DNA of 64,000 bases from Gaetbulibacter saemankumensis DSM 17032 (GCF_000425645.1 NZ_KE384430.1:1497766-1561765), one strand, 5' to 3'. Shown: positions 19,854 through 29,149, numbered from the stretch's first letter. Translations and numbers: made by a program. Notes: generated from the letters alone by a model not told the origin.

Positions 19854-20678
19854 TTACAAATCTCGTATTTTTAACAATCTGTACGATAAAAAGATAAAGA
19901 GGGCTGTCCAACCTAATACAATGGTTATTTCATACCAGTGAACGGCGTAATCGTAGACGATGGCAGTTTTATCCGGAATCTTAGTCATAGCAATTCTTTG
20001 TATAGGCTGCTCTATTAAATTATACATCGATTTTAAAGGGAAGAAATTCTGAATTTTTTCAGCGATATCCATATTAATTTTCCAGGTCATTAATGCAAAT
20101 AAAATCCATTCCAGAATAAAGAGAATAAAAATAAAAGCGAGAGCAAATGCCGATCGTTTTGCGAGCATACCAAAGAATAAGCAGAGACTAAAAAAACCAA
20201 TTAACTTAACTAAGTAAGCCAGTAAAAAATTAGTTTCTCTTATAATTAATGAAAATTCGGTATAACTGGAATAGTACATTCCTATTGATAAAGAAATCAT
20301 ACCAATTAATAAAGTAGAAACTATTGAAAAGAAAATTATAGTATAAAACTTAGAGAGTATAAATTCTTTCTTGCTTAGGCCATCAATTAAATTCTGTTTA
20401 ATGGTCTTATTACTATACTCGTTGCCTATCATACTAACTACTACAATGGCAAAAAAGAATTTGAATTGAGAGGCAAAGAAGGTTGTTAAATGCCAGATAA
20501 CAGGAAAATTAAAAATCCCGAGTTCTCCTAATTCTAAGGTGAAAAATCCAAAAACATTAATTTTTAAAGAAGATAGCAGAATAACAAAAAAAGGTAAAAT
20601 AAACGATATGAAAATGAGTATTTTACTGGTTCTGTTGAGTAATAATTTTTGTAGTTCTAAACTGAGTAATCGTAACAT
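19854..20678 (-). CDS. ABC-2 type transporter permease
   Basis: A 274-aa integral membrane protein with about six hydrophobic segments and the N-terminal MLRLLSLELQKLLLNRTSKI pattern usual for ABC-2 permeases. The gene follows the ATPase gene by 17 bases in the same direction, so the two form an export pair. The substrate cannot be told from sequence. The C-terminal segment IVLGWTALFIFLSYRLLKIRDL is typical. It lies upstream of the giant secreted proteins but nothing links it to their export, which is by Sec and T9SS. Confidence 0.85.
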   Translation of the reverse strand: MLRLLSLELQKLLLNRTSKILIFISFILPFFVILLSSLKINVFGFFTLELGELGIFNFPVIWHLTTFFASQFKFFFAIVVVSMIGNEYSNKTIKQNLIDGLSKKEFILSKFYTIIFFSIVSTLLIGMISLSIGMYYSSYTEFSLIIRETNFLLAYLVKLIGFFSLCLFFGMLAKRSAFALAFIFILFILEWILFALMTWKINMDIAEKIQNFFPLKSMYNLIEQPIQRIAMTKIPDKTAIVYDYAVHWYEITIVLGWTALFIFLSYRLLKIRDL

Positions 20679-20695
20679 TTGGCTGGTTTTGTAGA

Positions 20696-21592
20696 TTAAT
20701 TATTATCGGTTAATTGTAAAAATTGTTCTTCTAAACTTTCTTTACGTTGTACCAAATGGGTAAGGATGATGTTTTGATTAAATAATTCTTTATTAAAGGC
20801 TTCGGTGTCGAAGGGTTCATTTAAGAAGGCAGTCACTAATTTATCTTTTACCAAAACCTTAGAAATTGCAGAATGATTTTCTAAATATTTAACAAGGGTT
20901 TCTTGATTGTTGCATTTCAGTTCGAAAAAGCCATGACTGGAAATCATGTCATCTACACGACCCGAATATAATTTTACACCTTTTCTGAGAACAACAACAT
21001 GGGTACAAACTTTTTCTACTTCGTCTAATAAATGTGATGCCAGTAAAATGGTAGTACCTTTGTTGGCAATCTCTTTAATTATTTCACGTATCTGATGAAT
21101 ACCCTGTGGATCTAAGCCATTAGTAGGCTCATCTAAAACTAATATTTCGGGATCATTTAGGAGGGCAGAAGCAATGGCTAAACGCTGTTTCATACCCAAA
21201 GAGTAATTTCTGAATTTACTGTTTTTTCGATCTAAAAGCCCGACAATTTCAAGTTTTTCGTCAATCTTACTATGATTCACTCCCTTAATCTTACACACCA
21301 ATTTTAAATTTTGTTCGGCAGTCATGTAGGGGTAAAAGTTTGGCCGCTCTATAATGGCACCTACTTTTTTTAAGGCATCGTGGGTACTTGTTTCACCGTC
21401 GAACCATTTAAAATCACCATAAGTTTTATTAACCACATTTAAAACAATACCCAGTGTGGTCGATTTTCCGCTTCCATTAGGTCCTAGTATGCCATAAACA
21501 TTGCCTTTGTTTATTTGAAAGGATAGGTCTTTAACAGCAGTGAGGTGTCCGAATTTTTTTGTGAGGTTATTGATAGTAAGTATAGGCTCCAA
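20696..21592 (-). CDS. ABC transporter ATP-binding protein
   Basis: A 298-aa ATPase partner of the permease downstream. Walker A GPNGSGKST is at about 38-46, signature YSLGMKQRLAIA at about 130-141, Walker B ILVLDEPTNGLDP at about 150-162, and the switch histidine in LLASHLLDE. The C-terminal 90 residues are the extension typical of drug/bacteriocin-type (BcrA-like) exporters. The start codon is TTG at 21590-21592, reading M-EPILTINNLTKKFG; no in-frame ATG lies upstream. GldA of the gliding machinery is the same broad family, but there is no gldF or gldG neighbour. Confidence 0.88.
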   Translation of the reverse strand: MEPILTINNLTKKFGHLTAVKDLSFQINKGNVYGILGPNGSGKSTTLGIVLNVVNKTYGDFKWFDGETSTHDALKKVGAIIERPNFYPYMTAEQNLKLVCKIKGVNHSKIDEKLEIVGLLDRKNSKFRNYSLGMKQRLAIASALLNDPEILVLDEPTNGLDPQGIHQIREIIKEIANKGTTILLASHLLDEVEKVCTHVVVLRKGVKLYSGRVDDMISSHGFFELKCNNQETLVKYLENHSAISKVLVKDKLVTAFLNEPFDTEAFNKELFNQNIILTHLVQRKESLEEQFLQLTDNN

Positions 21593-21689
21593 GATATGTA
21601 TAATTCTTTTTTGGTTAAAATTAGACTATGTTAGTTTTAAAATAAGACGAAAGGGGATATAAAATGTTACAGTCTTAAAATAAAAACTT

Positions 21690-21697
21690 TAAATTTG
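21690..21697 (+). promoter_or_regulatory. -7 element of the 21.7-kb kinase-like gene
   Basis: TAAATTTG matches TAnnTTTG. It lies 18 bases before the ATG at 21716 and overlaps a possible upstream start at 21695, so it argues for the downstream start. Confidence 0.5.
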
Positions 21698-21715
21698 ACT
21701 AATTTCTTATTATGT

Positions 21716-22777
21716 ATGGACGATTTAAAAATATCTAAAAGGAAACCTTCTTACCCAATCTCACAAAAATTGCATAACTATCTTTCTGAATATAATAGAA
21801 ATTTAAAGTTACCAATTTTTTATGATGATTTGTTACGTTTTCAGGGCTCTATAGTTGTGTATGATAAAGATGATAACGACACACTATGGATCCGTGTTTA
21901 TTATAATGAATATGAAAGAGAAGAAATTGAGTTGTCTTTAAAGAAAGTTTATACTATTTTACATTCTGATGGTAATGAAAGTACTATTCCTTTTTTAAGC
22001 GTTGATGCTATTGATTATTGTACTTTCGGTAATTCGAAACCCTTCAGAATAAAAATAAGAAACATTTTAAATGATAATTACACGTATTTCTATATAAAAA
22101 CCGCTGATGCTTCTCGGATTTATGGTTTGGAGTTAGAGCATATGTTATCTCCCTACAATCTTAACTTTTTGGTATATCAAAACACATTAATTGAAGAGCA
22201 TATTGCGGGAATTCCAGGTGATGAATTTATTAAGAATTTTTTACCTAAATGTGATAAGTCCGAAAAGTCGCAAATAGCCAAAGAATTTGTGAAGTTTAAC
22301 GAGCGCTGTATGATTCGTCTCTTAGGCGATATGCGTTCTTACAATTATGTGATTGTACCCACTCACGATTTTGATCATGTAGTATATAAAATTAGAGCGA
22401 TAGATTTCGATCAACAATCTTATGAAGGTAAGTTTAATATTTATCGTCCTCAGTTTTTTAAAGAGAATTTAAAGATGGTAGAGCTGGTTTCTGAAACCTT
22501 TCAGCGTTTGTCCATCGATCAGTATAAAATCGAAGAACGGTCTATTTTAGTTAAACGTCTAAAAAGTTATCACAATAGAATTGATCAATTATTAGAATGT
22601 ATGCAAGACGATGTGATTTCTAAGAAAGAAAATATCGATTTGCTTAAGTCTAAGATATTTGATTATACCTTAGATCGAAAATTTAAAAAGTCTAAAACTA
22701 TGGGTGATATATTAAAATGTGCTTTGAACTATTTAACTCAAAACTATGAGAATGTAAATATGGAAAAATTTAGATAA
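21716..22777 (+). CDS. conserved hypothetical protein with a kinase-like motif set
   Basis: A 353-aa soluble protein of no recognised family. The ATG at 21716 (MDDLKISKRK) is preferred because a -7 box sits at 21690-21697. The order of motifs is that of a protein-kinase or aminoglycoside-phosphotransferase fold: YFYIK with K128 where the ATP-binding lysine would be, E139/E141 in the next helix, a hinge-like LIEEHIAG near 158-165, GDMRSYNYVI at 204-213 (D205, N210: catalytic loop), and IDFD at 229-232 (metal-binding DFG/DFD position). A charged helical tail follows from about 245. The motif reading is my inference. It converges on the next gene with 2 bases between them. Confidence 0.55.
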   Translation: MDDLKISKRKPSYPISQKLHNYLSEYNRNLKLPIFYDDLLRFQGSIVVYDKDDNDTLWIRVYYNEYEREEIELSLKKVYTILHSDGNESTIPFLSVDAIDYCTFGNSKPFRIKIRNILNDNYTYFYIKTADASRIYGLELEHMLSPYNLNFLVYQNTLIEEHIAGIPGDEFIKNFLPKCDKSEKSQIAKEFVKFNERCMIRLLGDMRSYNYVIVPTHDFDHVVYKIRAIDFDQQSYEGKFNIYRPQFFKENLKMVELVSETFQRLSIDQYKIEERSILVKRLKSYHNRIDQLLECMQDDVISKKENIDLLKSKIFDYTLDRKFKKSKTMGDILKCALNYLTQNYENVNMEKFR

Positions 22778-22779
22778 GG

Positions 22780-23295
22780 TTAATTCCAGTTTTCATCAAA
22801 GTCCAAACTATCGTAATCATCTAAATCCATAGCATCATCAAATTCGTTGAAATCATCGAATTCCGTATCGGCTTCAAAAGATTTTTCCGGAGCAGTGTCT
22901 GGTATCTGGCCATGTACATACATTAAATTCGGGTAATCTATACCTTCTGTTTCTTCTGCGATTTCAGCCAATTCAACATAAAAAGTCCACATACTTAAAA
23001 AGTCGTAAACATATATTAGTCTAGGTTGTTCCGTATGAACCGTATCACTTAAAGATGTTTCTTCCATAAGTCTGGCAGAACCATCTTCACTCAAATCGAA
23101 AAGTGATATTTCTTCACCTTGATTCCATTGGTCATCACTTAAGTAGAAAGAGGCCATCTCAGTACCATCAAATCCAAAAGACTGGGTAATGACATTGTGT
23201 AAGTCTTCAAGTGTATCGGTATCACGGATTTCTAAATCGCGAAAAATATCCTCCTCAGTATCGTTATCAAGTATAACTCTAAATCTGTAAATCAT
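22780..23295 (-). CDS. plasmid pRiA4b ORF-3-like family protein
   Basis: A 171-aa acidic soluble protein starting MIYRFRVILDNDTEEDIFRDLEI. The ubiquitin-like opening (YRFRVIL, then L-E-D-L-H-N-V-I-T-Q-S-F-G-F-D) and the Y-x-Y-D-F segment VYDFLSMWTFYVELAEI are the hallmarks of this family. The last 30 residues are almost all D, E, F and N. The family is widespread but has no established biochemical role; despite its name it does not imply a plasmid here. It is last in a leftward run behind ctaA. Confidence 0.8.
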   Translation of the reverse strand: MIYRFRVILDNDTEEDIFRDLEIRDTDTLEDLHNVITQSFGFDGTEMASFYLSDDQWNQGEEISLFDLSEDGSARLMEETSLSDTVHTEQPRLIYVYDFLSMWTFYVELAEIAEETEGIDYPNLMYVHGQIPDTAPEKSFEADTEFDDFNEFDDAMDLDDYDSLDFDENWN

Positions 23296-23331
23296 GGTAA
23301 AAAATTATAATGCAAAGGTATCATTTTTTAA

Positions 23332-24345
23332 TTATCTCGAGAAACGATGCAAGGCAAAAGTCATGGCTGTTAATAAGAAAAATGCGCCTATTTGATGGGC
23401 TACACCTAACCATAAAGGAACCTGCAATAAAATAGTAAATACACCCAATATAAACTGAAGTAAAACCAGTGAAACTAGAGCGTTGATACCCAGTTTTTGT
23501 TCCGGAGTTAAAGAGAATGATTTTGATTTACGCCAGATGACATATGTAAAAATGACTACCAGATATGCCAGGGTGCGATGTATGAATTGTATGCCGCTGG
23601 GGTTTTCTATTAAATTTAAATAAAATGGTTCATAGGTGAGCGCTGAAAAATGAAGAAACTTACCTTCATTCATCATTGGCCAGTGATTGTGTAATAGCCC
23701 TGCTTTTAAACCGGCAACGAAGGCTCCATAAACAATTTGAATTATTAAAACGATATAACCCGCAATAATAAATTTTTTCATTGGTTTATTGGCTGGTTTT
23801 ATATCGGGAAACTTTAAGTCTAAAGCTACCCAAAGTGTTGCTGCAAACGTTAGAAAAGCAGTAGTTAAATGGGCTGCTAGTCTAAAGTGACTGACATCAG
23901 GCATGTCTACCAAGCCACTTTTTACCATGTACCAGCCTAAAAAACCTTGAAAGGCTCCTAAACTCAATAGGACCAAACATTTTTTTATAGTCTTTTTGGT
24001 AAGTCTTTTTTTGATAAGAAAATATAAAAACGGAATGATAAATACCAATCCAATAGAACGCCCTATAACACGGTGTAACCATTCCCAAAAATAAATGCTT
24101 TTAAAGTCTTCAAGAGTAAAGTGACTGTGTAATTTTTGATATTCGGGATACTGTTTATACAATTCAAAAGCTTCCTGCCATTCGGCATCACCAATCGGAG
24201 GAACGGTGCCTGTAATGAGTTTGTAATTTGAAATGGATAAACCGGAATCAGTTAGTCTGGTGATACCTCCTACGACTACCATAATAAAAATCATGAAACA
24301 GCCTGTTAATAACCAATAAATAACTGCATTGTTGTCTTTTTTCAT
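23332..24345 (-). CDS. ctaA: heme A synthase (COX15/CtaA)
   Basis: Membrane enzyme that oxidises the C8 methyl of heme O to the formyl of heme A for aa3-type cytochrome oxidase. At 337 aa with about eight transmembrane segments it fits the family. Heme-ligand histidines sit in EWLHRVIGR, RLAAHLTTAF, FIHRTLAYL and VAHQIGAF, giving the usual paired pattern. The extracytoplasmic loop RLTDSGLSISNYKLITGTVPP is typical. No ctaB (heme O synthase) or oxidase genes adjoin it; it lies in a leftward run after cca, 36 bases downstream of it. Confidence 0.93.
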   Translation of the reverse strand: MKKDNNAVIYWLLTGCFMIFIMVVVGGITRLTDSGLSISNYKLITGTVPPIGDAEWQEAFELYKQYPEYQKLHSHFTLEDFKSIYFWEWLHRVIGRSIGLVFIIPFLYFLIKKRLTKKTIKKCLVLLSLGAFQGFLGWYMVKSGLVDMPDVSHFRLAAHLTTAFLTFAATLWVALDLKFPDIKPANKPMKKFIIAGYIVLIIQIVYGAFVAGLKAGLLHNHWPMMNEGKFLHFSALTYEPFYLNLIENPSGIQFIHRTLAYLVVIFTYVIWRKSKSFSLTPEQKLGINALVSLVLLQFILGVFTILLQVPLWLGVAHQIGAFFLLTAMTFALHRFSR

Positions 24346-24380
24346 GTGATAAGTACGTTTTAGAAGGTGTGATTTATCTT

Positions 24381-25799
24381 TTATTTTACAACCGTTAAGC
24401 CCAAGGCTTCTCCTTTTTTAACCATTAAATTGAATGCAGCCTTATGTTCGTTTGGAATTTCGCCTTCCAGAATAGCTTCCTTAATGGCTTCTTTGATAAT
24501 ACCAATTTCTTTTGAAGGTTTTATATTAAAGGTTTCCATAATTTCTTCTCCAGATACTGGTGGCTGAAAGTTTCTAACATGGTCGCGTTCTTCTACTTCA
24601 ACTATTTTCTGACGAACAATTTTAAAGTTGTTATGATACTTTTGAAATTTTTTAGGGTTTTTTGTGGTAATGTCAGCTTCGCAAAGCGTCATTAAATCTT
24701 CAACATAATCACCTGCATCAAAAATTAATCGCCTAACGGCAGAGTCGGTAACAATATCTTGTGCCAAAACAATAGGTCGCGAACTCATTAAAACCATTTT
24801 CTGAACAAATTTCATTTTATCATTCAGAGGCATTTTCAATCGCTTAAACAGATGATACACCATTTTAGATCCCTTAAATTCATGTCCATGAAAGGTCCAT
24901 CCTACTTTTTTACTAAATTTCTTAGTAGGTGCTTTGCCTATATCATGTAATAAAGCAGCCCAGCGTAACCAAGGGTTGTCGGTGTTTTTTGCAATGTTAT
25001 CGACTACTTCTAGAGTGTGATAGAAATTGTCTTTATGGCGTTGACCTTCAACTTCGTCTATCCCCTTAAGAGCTAGTAATTCTGGAAGAATGTATTGCAA
25101 GAGCCCTGTTTTTTCTAAGAGTAAAAACCCAACTGAGGGTTCCGGGCTTTCGAGAATTTTATTTAATTCTACAACAATTCGTTCTTTCGTTATAATCTTT
25201 ATGCGTTCGGCATTTCTAGTAATGGCATTTAAAGAAGCTTCCTCAATTGAAAAGTTAAGCTGTGTTGCAAATCGTATCGCACGCATCATTCGCAGAGGAT
25301 CATCACTATAAGTGATGTCTGGATTTAGCGGGGTGCGGATTATTTTATTCTCTATATCTTGAATACCTCCAAACGGATCTAGTAATTTTCCGAATTCGGT
25401 TTCATTCAGGTTTAAAGCAAGCGCATTAATAGTGAAATCACGGCGATTTTGGTCATCTTGTAAAGAACCGTTTTCAACCGCAGGATTTCTACTGTTTTCC
25501 TGATATGATTCTTTACGAGCCCCTACAAATTCAATTTCTATATCCTTGTAGCGTAGCATGGCTGTGCCATAAGTTTTAAAAACTTGAACCTTAGGTTTGT
25601 TAGGTAGATTTTTGGCTACTTGCTTGGCCAATTTAATACCATCGCCAATGGCTACAATGTCAATATCTTTTGGAATACCTCGATTTAAAATAAAATCGCG
25701 AACAAAACCACCTATAACATAACTATCCAGCTGTAATTCTTTGGCAGATTGAGAAATTATTTCAAAAATTTTGTTTTGTAAAGCTTCTTTGTAATTCAT
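24381..25799 (-). CDS. CCA tRNA nucleotidyltransferase with HD domain
   Basis: A 472-aa class II nucleotidyltransferase that adds or repairs the 3' CCA of tRNAs, or possibly a poly(A) polymerase of the same family. Landmarks: GGFVRDFILNRG at about 31-42, the metal-binding KDIDIV at about 44-49, RRDFTINALALN at about 120-131, DPLRMMRAIRFA near 165-176, and an HD phosphohydrolase domain with RHKDNFYHTLEV and LLHDIGKAP (about 260-295). The tRNA genes in this window have no encoded CCA, as far as I can see, so such an enzyme is needed. It follows the Sua5/YrdC gene by 17 bases. Confidence 0.88.
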   Translation of the reverse strand: MNYKEALQNKIFEIISQSAKELQLDSYVIGGFVRDFILNRGIPKDIDIVAIGDGIKLAKQVAKNLPNKPKVQVFKTYGTAMLRYKDIEIEFVGARKESYQENSRNPAVENGSLQDDQNRRDFTINALALNLNETEFGKLLDPFGGIQDIENKIIRTPLNPDITYSDDPLRMMRAIRFATQLNFSIEEASLNAITRNAERIKIITKERIVVELNKILESPEPSVGFLLLEKTGLLQYILPELLALKGIDEVEGQRHKDNFYHTLEVVDNIAKNTDNPWLRWAALLHDIGKAPTKKFSKKVGWTFHGHEFKGSKMVYHLFKRLKMPLNDKMKFVQKMVLMSSRPIVLAQDIVTDSAVRRLIFDAGDYVEDLMTLCEADITTKNPKKFQKYHNNFKIVRQKIVEVEERDHVRNFQPPVSGEEIMETFNIKPSKEIGIIKEAIKEAILEGEIPNEHKAAFNLMVKKGEALGLTVVK

Positions 25800-25816
25800 T
25801 AATAAAATTCATGACT

Positions 25817-26380
25817 TTATTTACGAATTATCTTAACAATACCATTGTTACTCAACTTAATAATAGACGATGGTTTAGCGCAGATTTTTTCGTGGTGCAA
25901 ATTTACAACATAGTCTACACCTTTTAAAACCTCAGGTGCTATTTCTTCAAAGGATTTTGGGGTTGGTTGTCCGCTAATATTTGCTGAGGTAGACACTATA
26001 GCTCCATTAAACCGTCTTGTAAGTTGATAGCAAAATTCATCATCTGGAATTCGAATAGCAATACTTCCGTCATCTGCAATTAAATTAGGAGCCAGATTTT
26101 GGGCCTCATCATATATTATAGTTGTTGGTTTGTCACTAATATCTATGATATCTAAAGCTGCATAAGGAATTTCTTTTACGTATTTTTTTAGCATTCTATC
26201 GTCAGCAACTAAACAGATTAGGGCTTTACTATCGACACGTTGTTTTAAATCGTAAACTTTTTTCACGGCTTCATGGTTTGAAGCATCACAGCCAATTCCC
26301 CAAACAGTATCGGTAGGATAGAGAATAAGTCCGCCTTGTTTTAAAATAGTTAATGCGTTTGCAACTTCTTTATGTATCAT
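25817..26380 (-). CDS. L-threonylcarbamoyladenylate synthase (Sua5/YrdC family)
   Basis: A 187-aa YrdC-domain protein that makes threonylcarbamoyl-AMP from threonine, bicarbonate and ATP, the first step of the t6A37 tRNA modification. The nucleotide-binding segment LILYPTDTVWGIGCDA at about 17-32, the basic residues in DLKQRVDSKALICLVAD, and SIAIRIPDDEF with STSANISGQPT are clear. It lacks the extra C-terminal Sua5 domain, so it is the short TsaC type. Its ATG overlaps the preceding gene by 4 bases, indicating coupling. Grouping with cca makes a small tRNA-maturation pair. Confidence 0.9.
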   Translation of the reverse strand: MIHKEVANALTILKQGGLILYPTDTVWGIGCDASNHEAVKKVYDLKQRVDSKALICLVADDRMLKKYVKEIPYAALDIIDISDKPTTIIYDEAQNLAPNLIADDGSIAIRIPDDEFCYQLTRRFNGAIVSTSANISGQPTPKSFEEIAPEVLKGVDYVVNLHHEKICAKPSSIIKLSNNGIVKIIRK

Positions 26381-27291
26381 AAGTTAAGAAAATCAAATAC
26401 TTTTATGGCAAATATATTATTTATCTCTCTACATTCTTCAAGCACTCCGCTATAAGATTGGGCTTCTTTTAGTTTACTTTCAAAATTATCAAAAGAAGCT
26501 ATAACTGGAGGGTATTTGAAATCATAAAATTTAGATGTTGTTGGAATAACAACGGTTTTTTTACCTAATAGAATAGCCCAGTACATGGCGTGGTAACTAT
26601 CTGTGACGATAGTATTAGATTTACCTATGAATGAAACCATTTCATCCAAACTTGTTGTATTCGAACTAACGGGAAAATGATTTAATTTATTTTGTAGCTT
26701 TTTATTTTTTGTTGACACCTTTCCAAATAAAATTCCAATTTCTTGGGTTGTTTTAAATTTTTTATCAAAAATGGGGTGCAAGCAGCTAACGCAAGGAACC
26801 CATTCATTTTTCATACTAAAGTCTCTAGTACCTGCTAAGCCAAATTTTTTAATATCTACATTGTAATTTGTAAAAGCACCTGTATTTTTTGATTTAATTT
26901 CATTGTGTCCAGCACCCCAAATCACAGTTTTTTTACCATCTACACTTAACTGTTCAAAGAGTTTCATCTGCATTTCAAAATGACGAAGATTTAGTAAACC
27001 ACCACCTCCAATGATTAAGGAATCGTTTGATATGTTTTCAACCCAATTATTTCGCCTTTTTTTAGAAATGCTTCTAAAATCACTTATATCTAAATATTTG
27101 TCTTTAAGAACTTCAAAATATAAGTGAGGAGCGCAATAATAATCTCCTACATTATTAACATCGTGTCTGTGGATGTTTATAACGTCATGATTCTTTTGAG
27201 CCGATTCCATTACAGAATTTATCACGTTTAGTTTTCTCTTATCACTATCTAAAACAGGAAAAATACTGCTGAGCCCCTTCTTTAAATTCAT
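26377..27291 (-). CDS. polysaccharide pyruvyl transferase family protein
   Basis: A 304-aa protein with the GT-B-like fold of pyruvyl transferases such as CsaB and WcaK. The signs are the early Asp/His loop VGDYYCAPHLYF, the glycine-rich SLIIGGGGLLN at about 93-103, IWGAGHNEIKSKN, and the C-terminal NTIVTDSYHAMYWAILLGKKTVVIP, which is the conserved donor-binding part. It would add a pyruvyl ketal to a surface glycan, consistent with the glycosyltransferase genes to its right. It overlaps the Sua5/YrdC gene by 4 bases, so a glycan gene leads into a tRNA-modification run. Substrate unknown. Confidence 0.8.
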   Translation of the reverse strand: MNLKKGLSSIFPVLDSDKRKLNVINSVMESAQKNHDVINIHRHDVNNVGDYYCAPHLYFEVLKDKYLDISDFRSISKKRRNNWVENISNDSLIIGGGGLLNLRHFEMQMKLFEQLSVDGKKTVIWGAGHNEIKSKNTGAFTNYNVDIKKFGLAGTRDFSMKNEWVPCVSCLHPIFDKKFKTTQEIGILFGKVSTKNKKLQNKLNHFPVSSNTTSLDEMVSFIGKSNTIVTDSYHAMYWAILLGKKTVVIPTTSKFYDFKYPPVIASFDNFESKLKEAQSYSGVLEECREINNIFAIKVFDFLNL

Positions 27292-27459
27292 TAAGTTTTC
27301 TTTAAATCATTAAATTGTCTATTGGGTAAAGGTATTAATTTAATATTTTTTTTATTGATGTTATTAACTTACAACAATATGGGATGACTAATTTTATATT
27401 GAGATTCAAGTAGCAACAAAAATGAACAGATGGAGTAATCAAATTAGACTACGGATTTA

Positions 27460-27505
27460 AAAAAGTACTATAATCCTTGATTAAACTCTTAATCAAGGAT
27501 TATAG
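27460..27505 (-). terminator. long hairpin terminator behind the DUF4422 genes
   Basis: A perfect 17-bp stem, CTATAATCCTTGATTAA (27468-27484) with TTAATCAAGGATTATAG (27489-27505), loop ACTC. On the minus strand it is followed by TACTTTTTTAAA. The rest of the 273-base gap (27292-27564) shows nothing else. Confidence 0.7.
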
Positions 27506-27564
27506 ATATTATGATATGTAATTGTTTGATTTAAAAAATGGTAGAGTTGAAAAGACGATCCTTT

Positions 27565-28392
27565 TTATTCGATAAATTCGTTTGGTTTTGTGATTTCTGG
27601 ATTATCTTCAAAAAAGTCATTCACTAATAAAAGTGGTAAATGTTTTACTTTGAATTTATTATGATGAATATAAAGTGAAAGAAGACGTTCAGATAAAAAA
27701 CCAAAGACTCTTTTTTGATAGGAATCTTCACTTATGGTTATTCGAGATTCCAGTTTAAACAAAATATCAAAAAGCCATGAGCAATAATCATTTAGCCAAT
27801 CATATTGAGCAATAAACATGTTGGCCATATAAAATCGGTCATAGCTATTATATAAATATTTTTCTATACTTGGTTTATATTCTGGATAATTCGTTTTAAT
27901 GATTTCCATAGCTGTATTCCAGTCAGAGGCTCTATGATGAAAACAGTAGTCTTCTGCAATAGTTGCTGGTGCATCTTGAACAGTATAGGTTCTAGGAAAC
28001 GGAAGTATGATGTCATATTCTGAAAGCCATTTAGTGATTTTTTCTTCTATTTTATCATGTTTATCCTGTGTTTTTGTAATAAGTTTACTATTACTATCTA
28101 TTTTTTTTAACCTTGATGATTTTCTGCTAAAAGGTTTTTTGAAAAAATGAAAGTATCGTCTATAATGCATAAGGCCTACAACATTTTCATTAGCCATGTT
28201 TTTCCACATCCAATATAGAGAAGTAAGTTCATTATAGTTAATGTTTTTTAGAGAGATATTATTTCCTGTATTATCTAAAAGGTACGATTCGTCAATAACC
28301 GATTGAGAACAATCTGCTCCCACCTGAATAGGTGTCATTAGATTATTATTTATAAAGGTTTTGTCTTTATGTGTGGCAATAAGTATTTTCAA
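27565..28392 (-). CDS. DUF4422 glycosyltransferase-like protein (copy A)
   Basis: A 275-aa DUF4422 protein, a family found in capsule and exopolysaccharide gene clusters. Conserved parts are the start KILIATHKDK, QVGADCS, LTSLYWMWKN, the GLMHYRRYF box at about 76-84, DIILPFPR near 130-137, and MANMFIAQYDWLNDYCSWLFDILF. The start codon is TTG at 28390-28392, one base after the stop of the paralogue upstream, so translation is probably coupled. It shares most of its landmarks with copy B; the two are a tandem duplication. An acceptor or linkage cannot be named. Confidence 0.82.
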   Translation of the reverse strand: MKILIATHKDKTFINNNLMTPIQVGADCSQSVIDESYLLDNTGNNISLKNINYNELTSLYWMWKNMANENVVGLMHYRRYFHFFKKPFSRKSSRLKKIDSNSKLITKTQDKHDKIEEKITKWLSEYDIILPFPRTYTVQDAPATIAEDYCFHHRASDWNTAMEIIKTNYPEYKPSIEKYLYNSYDRFYMANMFIAQYDWLNDYCSWLFDILFKLESRITISEDSYQKRVFGFLSERLLSLYIHHNKFKVKHLPLLLVNDFFEDNPEITKPNEFIE

Positions 28393-28393
28393 A

Positions 28394-29149
28394 TTAAATT
28401 ATTTTGTATAAAGGGGTTTCTTTTATTTTAAAATTATGGTGTTGGAAATATAAGGCCGTTAACCTTTCAGATATAAAACCAAAAATTCTAGCTTGATATG
28501 AGTCTTCTGGAATAGAAATTCGTTTTTCTAATTCGAATAATATATCGAATAACCATTTATAATACGCTTGCCAGATTTTTTTTGAAGTAATAAGCATATT
28601 GGCGACGTAGAATTTCGATTCCCTGTTTAAATATTTTTCAATACTTGATTCGTATTCTGGGTATTTTTCGAGTATTATTTGTTTGGTTAAATCGAAATCT
28701 TCTTTTTGGTGGCCAATAGCATAATTTTCTGATAAGGAAATACCTAAATCGTATGAAACAGGTAAAATGACATCATAACTTTTAAAAATGTCTAAAATTA
28801 ATTGTTCCTGTTTTTCGGGAGCTATTTTGTATAGTTTAGATTTTTTAAATGTCCCTTCGGTTATTTTTTTTTGTGTTGATGGTTTTAAACTTAAAGGATT
28901 CTTATAAAAATTAAAATACCTTCTGTAGTGGCAAAGACCTATATAATCAGCCTCATCATAATTTTTTGATATCCAATAGGCAGCAGTTAATTCACAAAAG
29001 TTTTTATTTTTTTCTGCAATATGGTCTCCTGTATGGTCATTTAAAATGCCTTTGAAAATTTCATGGTTGGAGCCGACTTGTAATGGAATATACAGGTTGT
29101 TATTTAAAGCAGGTGTTTGTTGGTGAGTTATGATGAAAATTTTTACCAT
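28394..29149 (-). CDS. DUF4422 glycosyltransferase-like protein (copy B)
   Basis: A 251-aa DUF4422 protein, paralogous to the following gene. It begins VKIFIITHQQTPALNNNLY and has QVGSNHEIF, LTAAYWISKN, GLCHYRRYF at about 74-82, DVILPVSYD, FYVANMLITSKKIWQAYYKW and ISIPEDSYQARIFGFISERL. DUF4422 genes are often linked to UDP-galactopyranose mutase genes, and one lies 3.5 kb away, so a galactofuranose-containing glycan is a reasonable guess only. It is the first gene of the leftward pair. Confidence 0.82.
   Translation of the reverse strand: MVKIFIITHQQTPALNNNLYIPLQVGSNHEIFKGILNDHTGDHIAEKNKNFCELTAAYWISKNYDEADYIGLCHYRRYFNFYKNPLSLKPSTQKKITEGTFKKSKLYKIAPEKQEQLILDIFKSYDVILPVSYDLGISLSENYAIGHQKEDFDLTKQIILEKYPEYESSIEKYLNRESKFYVANMLITSKKIWQAYYKWLFDILFELEKRISIPEDSYQARIFGFISERLTALYFQHHNFKIKETPLYKII

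Noticed and set aside
20696..21592. GldA assignment for the ABC ATPase
   Set aside because: The only partner is a single ABC-2 permease; gldF and gldG are absent and the C-terminal extension is of the general BcrA type.
22780..23295. Plasmid or transposon origin suggested by the pRiA4b ORF-3 name
   Set aside because: The family is widespread on chromosomes, and there are no transposase, integrase or terminal repeats nearby.
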